Source: Halichondria panicea (lineage: Eukaryota; Porifera; Demospongiae; Suberitida; Halichondriidae). Taken from it: a DNA stretch of 64,000 bases. The DNA is taken from assembly GCF_963675165.1 (NCBI RefSeq), contig NC_087392.1:699001-763000 (forward strand), in the 5' to 3' direction. A program made the translations under genes and the position numbers. A model generated the notes under the pieces. It was given only the letters and a program-made list of their open reading frames with translations. It was not told the DNA's origin and made no database searches. Below are positions 61,101 to 64,000 of this stretch, in pieces (the stretch's first letter is position 1; every line of letters starts with the position of its first letter).

Positions 61101-63814
61101 TGTCCAGAAATACTTTAGTTCCGGAGATATTTCATGTTACACAAATATTTTACGATCACCCCAATTTTTACCTAAAATGATTTCCCACTACAACAACTTT
61201 TGGGGAAATATTTTCAATTATTCACCTACACAATGGTATCAGCACAATTTCTTAGAAATGTTCCAATCTTGAGATACATTTAAGTACAACTACTCACTCT
61301 AGCTGTGGTTAAATTTACTCTCAAAGCTGAAGGCACTGTACTTAAGCTAACTCACACGTACACATAAGTTAACGTGGTTCACCTTGTCCCTGAAACCACT
61401 CTGAGCAAACCCAGTCAGCAGAGCCACCAACGAGTGCAGGTGTCTAGTGAGCTCCTCAGGGCATGACTCCAGGCCTGCCCTACACACCCTCTCCAGGGTA
61501 TCACAGCACAGAGGGAACAGCTGCCCCACACAACCACTGGACAATATTCTAACAACGGTGGCCACAATGTCCATGATGATGAAGGAGCGAGTATTCTCCA
61601 GGTCACTCTCCAGCTCTCGACACACTAGCTTCACAAAGAGGTGGTAGGCTAGCAGGTAGCGGCGCTTCTCAAAGGATCGATGAGTAGTTTGTATCCTCAC
61701 GGCCAGAGAGAGGAGGATCCTCTGAATGTTGTCCTGGAGACAGCAAAATGGAAAAAATGTACAGTTTTTTTTTGTATGTAGTTATTTCAGGTCTATAAAA
61801 CAATCAAGCCAGCAATTACAATGTGACCTGCCAATTTTAGTTAATAGTACAAGGTACAATCGAGGTTGTTTGCATACGTACTACATACAATACGTAGTAC
61901 ATTCATACACATACACACATACAAGTATAGCTTTGTACAGTAGCGTGGTGTGCACTTACTTTTCTTCTGGAGAGCAGTTTTAAAAAGGACGTTCCAGACG
62001 TTGAAGTGCCATAGCAACTAGGCATGTAGTCGAGGGTAGCTCGTATGGCCAATGAGGGGAAGTGAGGGGCACATGGTTCGGGGTCAGAGGTCACCATGTA
62101 TTTAGCCAGCTGGGAGCGCGAGTCGTGTGGCTCAAACATTCTAGTGAGCAGCTGTACAACAAAGTCGTCCATGCATGCTAGGATGGTCTGGCTCATAACC
62201 TGGGAGCAGGTAAAGATCGTCAAAGCAATTCAAAAGATTGGTAACAAATCTGATAAAGTATCAACAGGCTCTGCAGTATGATACTTATAATTATGTAAAC
62301 TGTATAATTATGCATGTACTACACAGACACTCATTACCCGATAGTTTACCTCTTGTGTGAGATGTTTGACGAGCAGTTTGTTTGCCTCAGAGGCTCTCTT
62401 GCGTCTCTCCTCACTGCTCTCCTCACTGTCGTGTTTGTCCTGTTGGGCGTGGTTGGTGAGGATGAGGGCCATGGACGCAGGTAGCGAGTCCTTGAGAAGG
62501 ATGGTGAGGGGTGTGGCTAGGGTGTGGTCTGACAGAGAGTCCAGCGTAGCCTCGTCACACTTGAACACCAGGAAAGGGACAATTTGAGAAGTGTATGCAC
62601 TGGAAAGAGTGAGAGAAAAGAGAGCTCAATTCAGGCCAGCCTTTGTTCACACAGAAACTGTTACAGGAACTGTTACAGTAGTGGTTTCAGGGAAGATTAG
62701 TAGCTAAAACTACAGTACTTGAGAGACGGGCTAAAATAATAAGTCACCTAATAAGCAATTAATCGCTACCTAATTTACTAACCTCACAAACTCTTTGGTT
62801 GTGTTGTAGTTCATCAGTTTGACAGGGAACTTGTCTAATGAGAGGCCAGCCTCCATCCAGCTACTGACCAGTGTCACCAGCATGTCCTCCATCAGCTGTC
62901 TGGTCCCACTGTATCCAAGGTAGGCAGCCATCTTGCCCAGAGCCTGCACGAGCAGCGCATGTACATGTACAGATGATGACACTAAGCACATAGGCATACA
63001 CCAGCAGGCAGAGTAATACTTTTAAATAAGAACTTTGATGATATCATTTGAAAGGTATCTTTCAGAAAATAATACATTTGGATGCAGCTGAAAGAGTCCT
63101 CGGATTTAACCAATTGATTACGGAGGGGGGGTAGTTGATTATCTTTAAACGGCCATAACTTTAGTATCGTTGATCCAACGTCAAAAATTTTGTGATTTTC
63201 TGAAAGCTGAGAAAAAAACCTTTCAAATGATGTATTTCAATCCAAAATTTCATCGGGGCCTTAATTTGTCATTTTTCGGCCTTGGACCATGGGCTATTAT
63301 TCATGGTTTGGCCGAATCGGAAAATAATTTTATTGCTCAAATATGAAGTTTGATGACACCATTTGAAAGGTATCTTTTTAAGCTTTCAGAAAATCAGAAA
63401 ATTGTTGAAATCGAATTCACGGAATTTAAGTTATGGCAGTTGTCCGAACCATTGAATGAACAAGGGATAGGGGTACATGTAGTTAAATATCTTTCAACAG
63501 CCGTAACTTTAGTATCATTGATCCAATTTCAACAATTTTATGCTTTTCTGAAAGCAGACAATTCAAATTATATGTTTTTGGTGGGGCCATACATGTGCAT
63601 GTACATGCTTGTCGCTCGGCCTTGCTATCATAACAGAGCACACCTTTCTGGCTAAATCAAAGTCAATCTGTTCTTTGCCCACTGCTGTGATGAGCACTGA
63701 CACGACCTTCTTCTCACAAACAGGGGACACACATCCCTCACACTGAATGGTGGCTATCATGCTAGACACTCTGTTCACACTCTCATCCTCTACACTCAGT
63801 TCGTCTTGGTTCCT
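46138..63814 (-). CDS. ATM: ATM kinase, C-terminal 28 exons (continues past window edge)
   Basis: The 28 exons join in phase to 1,917 codons, the C-terminal part of a PI3K-related kinase; human ATM is 3,056 residues. The last exon ends [18 protein letters not shown] then PGWQPWI, the ATM-type FATC. The kinase has [13 protein letters not shown] and [25 protein letters not shown] and [10 protein letters not shown]. Upstream FAT-domain blocks match ATM ([39 protein letters not shown]). ATM is the nuclear kinase for DNA double-strand breaks. Exons from 3' end: 46138-46443, 46628-46806, 46958-47044, 47172-47334, 47519-47680, 48010-48126, 49750-50109, 50349-50522, 50589-50702, 50765-50848, 51067-51190, 51300-51631, 53717-53905, 54011-54398, 54662-54933, 55041-55099, 55166-55542, 55659-55918, 56027-56203, 56294-56438, 59584-59659, 59799-59960, 60190-60463, 61383-61733, 61960-62199, 62350-62599, 62783-62943, 63644-63814. 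Three introns contain TRAF-like genes. Confidence 0.96.
48316..49671 (+). CDS. Intronless RING-TRAF-MATH protein A, in an ATM intron
   Basis: 451 residues, one exon. A linker ending [13 protein letters not shown] leads to a RING-like module (C50 to C88: [21 protein letters not shown]) in which the second zinc ligand is Ser. TRAF-type zinc fingers follow (residues about 113-220, [44 protein letters not shown]). A coiled coil (about 235-305, [13 protein letters not shown]) and a MATH domain (about 318-448, [35 protein letters not shown]) complete it. TRAF proteins are adaptors and often ubiquitin ligases downstream of TNF/Toll-type receptors. It is antisense to ATM, in intron 48127-49749, ending 78 bases before an ATM exon. 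No introns are present, which suggests an RNA-derived or young duplicate. Confidence 0.92.
   Translation: MASPNNIQAACYVAEPDQSPPPHVVQEPPTNETAELDYDFVEQPDQDYFCPVSLELLVEPHQTSCCGHHISQQAANRLIRERKPCPMCKEDNFATHEDKFFKRNCINKLKVYCSHKKSECEWTGELGDLNHHTTACPKRPWKCQYCDHESIYEMGPTDHTPNCPNFPLPCPNQCEIGTVPRCQADSHLLECPLQLVECKFAGTGCNVKVPRRDMAGHMTENAQHHLMTATLLNLRLTRELHQKMEEKDQQITELKQQMTDKIAAQLDQQKEYFDSKLQNQTETFDAKFQQQAMKLNTIEANSSFLRYSIGLPVRFTCHKLTLSEFKKFQAEGRSWFSEPFYNYPGGYRFKLNIDIDETNLSAYLYLLKGDYDDERQWPIKVTVRLTMLNQQRDNNHHECPVIEVRYQQAAGEKFVCIDEEYFPLNRLQSYVRIKYLYNDSIKFKLELKIKH
51701..51808. mobile_element. 32-bp-arm hairpin element
   Basis: Arms 51701-51732 and 51777-51808 (CGACAGGCG(T/C)GGTGC... and its reverse complement) match at 30 of 32 positions around a 44-base loop. 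Non-coding. It is either a tiny fold-back element or a structured RNA; it lies in the ATM intron that also carries TRAF-like gene B. Confidence 0.8.
51855..52043. mobile_element. Fold-back element, about 190 bp, diverged
   Basis: Left end TATACTGTATAGCGGATTAC and right end TTATCCGCTATATACGGTAT are imperfect inverted copies; internal TACGAAA motifs repeat in both directions. Same terminal family as 11314 and 27942. Confidence 0.7.
52141..53439 (-). CDS. Intronless RING-TRAF-MATH-like protein B, in an ATM intron
   Basis: 432 residues, one exon, same strand as ATM, in intron 51632-53716. The N-terminal 230 residues are almost the same as copies A and [25 protein letters not shown]-like CPVS...CPMC, TRAF zinc fingers, and the [20 protein letters not shown] coiled-coil start. 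The coiled coil is short. The C-terminal domain is a strongly diverged MATH ([35 protein letters not shown]), followed by an acidic insertion, [18 protein letters not shown], absent from the other copies. The usual MATH end ([10 protein letters not shown]) is still recognisable. Confidence 0.9.
   Translation of the reverse strand: MASKNRCVAEPDQSPPHVVQEPPTNETAELDYDFVEQPDQDYFCPVSLELLVEPHQTSCCGHHVSQQAANRLIREQKPCPMCKDDEFNTQSDKYFKRKIRQLKVRCPHKKSGCEWTGELGDLNHHTTSCPKRPWKCQYCDHESIYETGPTDHTPNCPNYPLSCPNQCEIGTLSRCQADSHLLECPLQLVECEFASTGCDVKVPRRDLAGHMTENAQHHLMTATLLNLRLTKELHKKMEEKDQQIVELKQQVGGLYESHSKFSRFFMATLGFVHYEITLPNFSSLEQNNGWLSEPLSHLNGIKFHIKIDADDPPSAYLTAQCSSDEPSIVCTIMLELLNQHEDKNHFSLKKTISLRKKNSLFSFRRNQNLLDMFGSVQSQDEGDESDENVDGKFETKVIGELPSLAGNAEQDVLYLLNDALKFQVHITVDTCT
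56559..58016 (+). CDS. Intronless RING-TRAF-MATH protein C, in an ATM intron
   Basis: 485 residues, one exon, antisense to ATM in intron 56439-59583. Its N-terminus ([20 protein letters not shown]) differs from the other three copies, but from [20 protein letters not shown] onward it shares the RING-like module, TRAF fingers and coiled-coil start. A long Pro/Gln/Arg-rich linker (about residues 285-330, [20 protein letters not shown]) separates these from the MATH domain ([35 protein letters not shown]). It is the most diverged member of the cluster. It starts 120 bases past an ATM exon and ends 119 bases before copy D, same strand. Confidence 0.92.
   Translation: MTELTKDGQDDFGITENTEAFETEVATSNQLLSQSQQDSEAEPDYDFVQQPDSEYFCPVSSELLVEPHQTSCCGQHISQQAANRLIREQKPCPMCKDDEFNTQVDKYFTRKVRQLNVRCPHKKSGCEWTGELGDLNHHTTACPKRPWKCKYCEFEETYEIGNEHIPVCANYPFACPNQCGVGTFRRRDAEKHLLECPLQLVECEFAGTGCDVKVPRRDLASHMTENAQHHLMTATLLNLRLTRELHQKMEEKDQQIVELKQKMTELDINMCEEIRYLRADIKKQLKPTPSPQHQHPQNLPPEKPSPRRQPSRPQQRTEGSTRRAQATAAPTVANKVTTTIITLKEFSKQQASSKNGSWYSDIINCEEYQFKLGIETNGLGEARGNHLSAYLHLQAGENDQMLRWPIKVKVKVELLNQRENKEHKQVVGSVLFRKPATVWDCGMIGINTKSFAIRDLGYNAHKHTEYLQNDCLSFNVMLKIEHSYY
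58136..59560 (+). CDS. Intronless RING-TRAF-MATH protein D, in an ATM intron
   Basis: 474 residues, one exon, antisense to ATM, in the same intron as copy C. N-terminus [24 protein letters not shown]-like CPVS...CPMC and TRAF fingers match copies A and B closely. The coiled coil is extended by an 11-residue repeat ([11 protein letters not shown]). The MATH domain resembles copy A ([37 protein letters not shown]). It ends only 24 bases before an ATM exon on the other strand, so its 3' UTR must overlap that exon or be extremely short. Confidence 0.92.
   Translation: MASKCVAEPDQSPPHVVQDPPTNETAELAIDYDFVEQPDQDYFCPVSLELLVEPHQTSCCGHHISQQAANRLGRERKPCPMCKKDKFGTHEDLYFKRKVRQLKVRCPYKKSGCEWTGELGDLNHHITACPKRPWKCQYCDFKSIYEMGPTDHTPNCANYPLPCPNQCEIGTVPRCQADSHLLECPLQLVECEFAGNGCDVKVPRRDLAGHMTENAQHHLMTATLLNLRLTKELHQKMEEKDQQIVELKQQLTEQETKRTTKNELQQQTKDIDTKLQQQTKYLDTKRQQQTKDLDTKLQQQTRDLDTKLQQQTKDLDTKLQQQLETSIQLSTFTCHTHTLTGFNRCQATGGDGSWYSEPFYNYPGGYKFELNIDTNGYGSAEGTHISPFLYLFKGDYDTKLHWPLKLIVILDMLNQEEDHGDHSATTAMEFKQANSDINYKLIGSTYKFYPLAQLKAKNYLRNNEIKFRLWLKVM
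58925..59100 (+). repeat. 33-bp tandem repeat within TRAF-like gene D
   Basis: About 5.3 units of 33 bases (CTTCAACAGCAGACCAAGGA...), encoding eleven-residue units of [11 protein letters not shown]. Unit variants include one Tyr, one Arg and one Ile change. Eleven residues per unit keeps an extended coiled coil possible. Confidence 0.95.
60670..61295. mobile_element. Long fold-back element, about 620 bp, in an ATM intron
   Basis: The left arm (near 60690-60745, GAGATTGGAACATTTCTAAG, ATACCATTGTGT) returns as the reverse complement at 61221-61275 (ACACAATGGTAT, CTTAGAAATGTTCCAATCTT). Between them CGCTTAGCGATGGAA occurs twice (near 60845 and 61003), each followed by GGCTAAGGT. There is no transposase frame. 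It fills most of intron 60464-61382. Confidence 0.82.
63020..63560. repeat. Dispersed repeat family B, copy 2 (with partial third copy)
   Basis: Contains in order ACTTTAGTATCGTTGATCCA, TTTTCTGAAAGCTGAGA, GGCCTTGGACCATGGGCT and CCATTTGAAAGGTAT, matching 26506-26815. A further partial start (TTTCAACAGCCGTAACTTTA) begins at 63491. It occupies most of the ATM intron 62944-63643. Confidence 0.85.
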
Positions 63815-63887
63815 CTGCGTGCGGGAAAAAGTAAAATACAATTAGAGTGTACGTCTAACGAATATTAAGAGCAGTAATAACAAAAAA

Positions 63888-63959
63888 AGCCCCTGAAGAG
63901 AATTGAACTCTTGACCCCTGGTTTACGAGACCAGTGCTCTACCACTGAGCTACAGAGGC
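63888..63959 (-). tRNA. tRNA-Thr (anticodon CGU)
   Basis: A 72-base cloverleaf on the - strand. Acceptor GCCTCTG/CAGGGGC, D arm with AGCTCAGTGGTAGAGC, anticodon arm CTGGT-CTCGTAA-ACCAG giving anticodon CGT, T arm AAGAG-TTCAATT-CTCTT. All stems pair. No CCA is encoded, as expected for a nuclear gene. It lies upstream of the last ATM exon in the window, presumably inside the next ATM intron. Confidence 0.93.
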
Positions 63960-64000
63960 TGCACACACTAAGAAAGAAAATGACAACACTGGATCAAGAA

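Overview
This window is animal nuclear DNA, leaning AT, with many short GT-AG introns (about 50-150 bases, some longer), CA/TG microsatellites and short fold-back elements. A beta-sarcoglycan, a complete PH-BTK-SH3-SH2 Tec kinase, ATM, ANKLE2, CCDC134, NIPA and arfaptin place it in Metazoa. An animal GH3 beta-xylosidase, an expanded RING-TRAF-MATH family and the compact gene spacing suggest an early-branching animal such as a demosponge. The species is an inference. Exon structures were built by hand from splice signals, reading-frame phase and family motifs; every multi-exon model given closes in frame.

Layout. 0.5-10.4 kb: an intronless LEM-domain protein kinase (-), a NIPA-like magnesium transporter (+), HDHD2 (+), ANKLE2 (-) with a tRNA-Arg(UCU) in its last intron, and a two-box HMGB (-). 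10.8-15.2 kb: a short SAP30-type protein (-) and CCDC134 (+); one CCDC134 intron holds a frameshifted PRTase-fold reading frame (+) and a SLOG-fold gene (-). 15.3-24.6 kb: a 22-exon GH3 glycosidase (-) whose 5.3-kb intron holds a complete three-HMG-box gene (+). 24.8-45.9 kb: beta-sarcoglycan (+), Tec kinase (-), arfaptin (+), a TMEM272-like gene (+), a Rab-like GTPase (-), a second TMEM272-like gene (-), a cyclic-nucleotide-binding-domain gene (-) and TMEM267 (+). 46.1 kb to the right edge: the C-terminal 28 exons of ATM (-), with four intronless TRAF-like genes in its introns and a tRNA-Thr(CGU) near the edge.

The main theme is genes inside genes: at least seven protein-coding reading frames and two tRNAs lie in introns of other genes. 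The four related TRAF-like genes inside the DNA-damage kinase ATM, the SLOG/PRTase pair with bacterial or phage-like folds inside CCDC134, and the LEM-kinase fusion are the most unusual items. A second theme is microsatellites at intron ends: (CA)n runs, read on the sense strand, sit beside many 3' splice sites.

Mobile and repeat DNA is mostly short elements: fold-back elements ending in the terminal motif TACCGTATAG, a 32-bp-arm hairpin, a roughly 600-bp inverted-repeat element in an ATM intron, and two dispersed families each with copies in two places. No autonomous transposon, CRISPR array or bacterial operon was seen.
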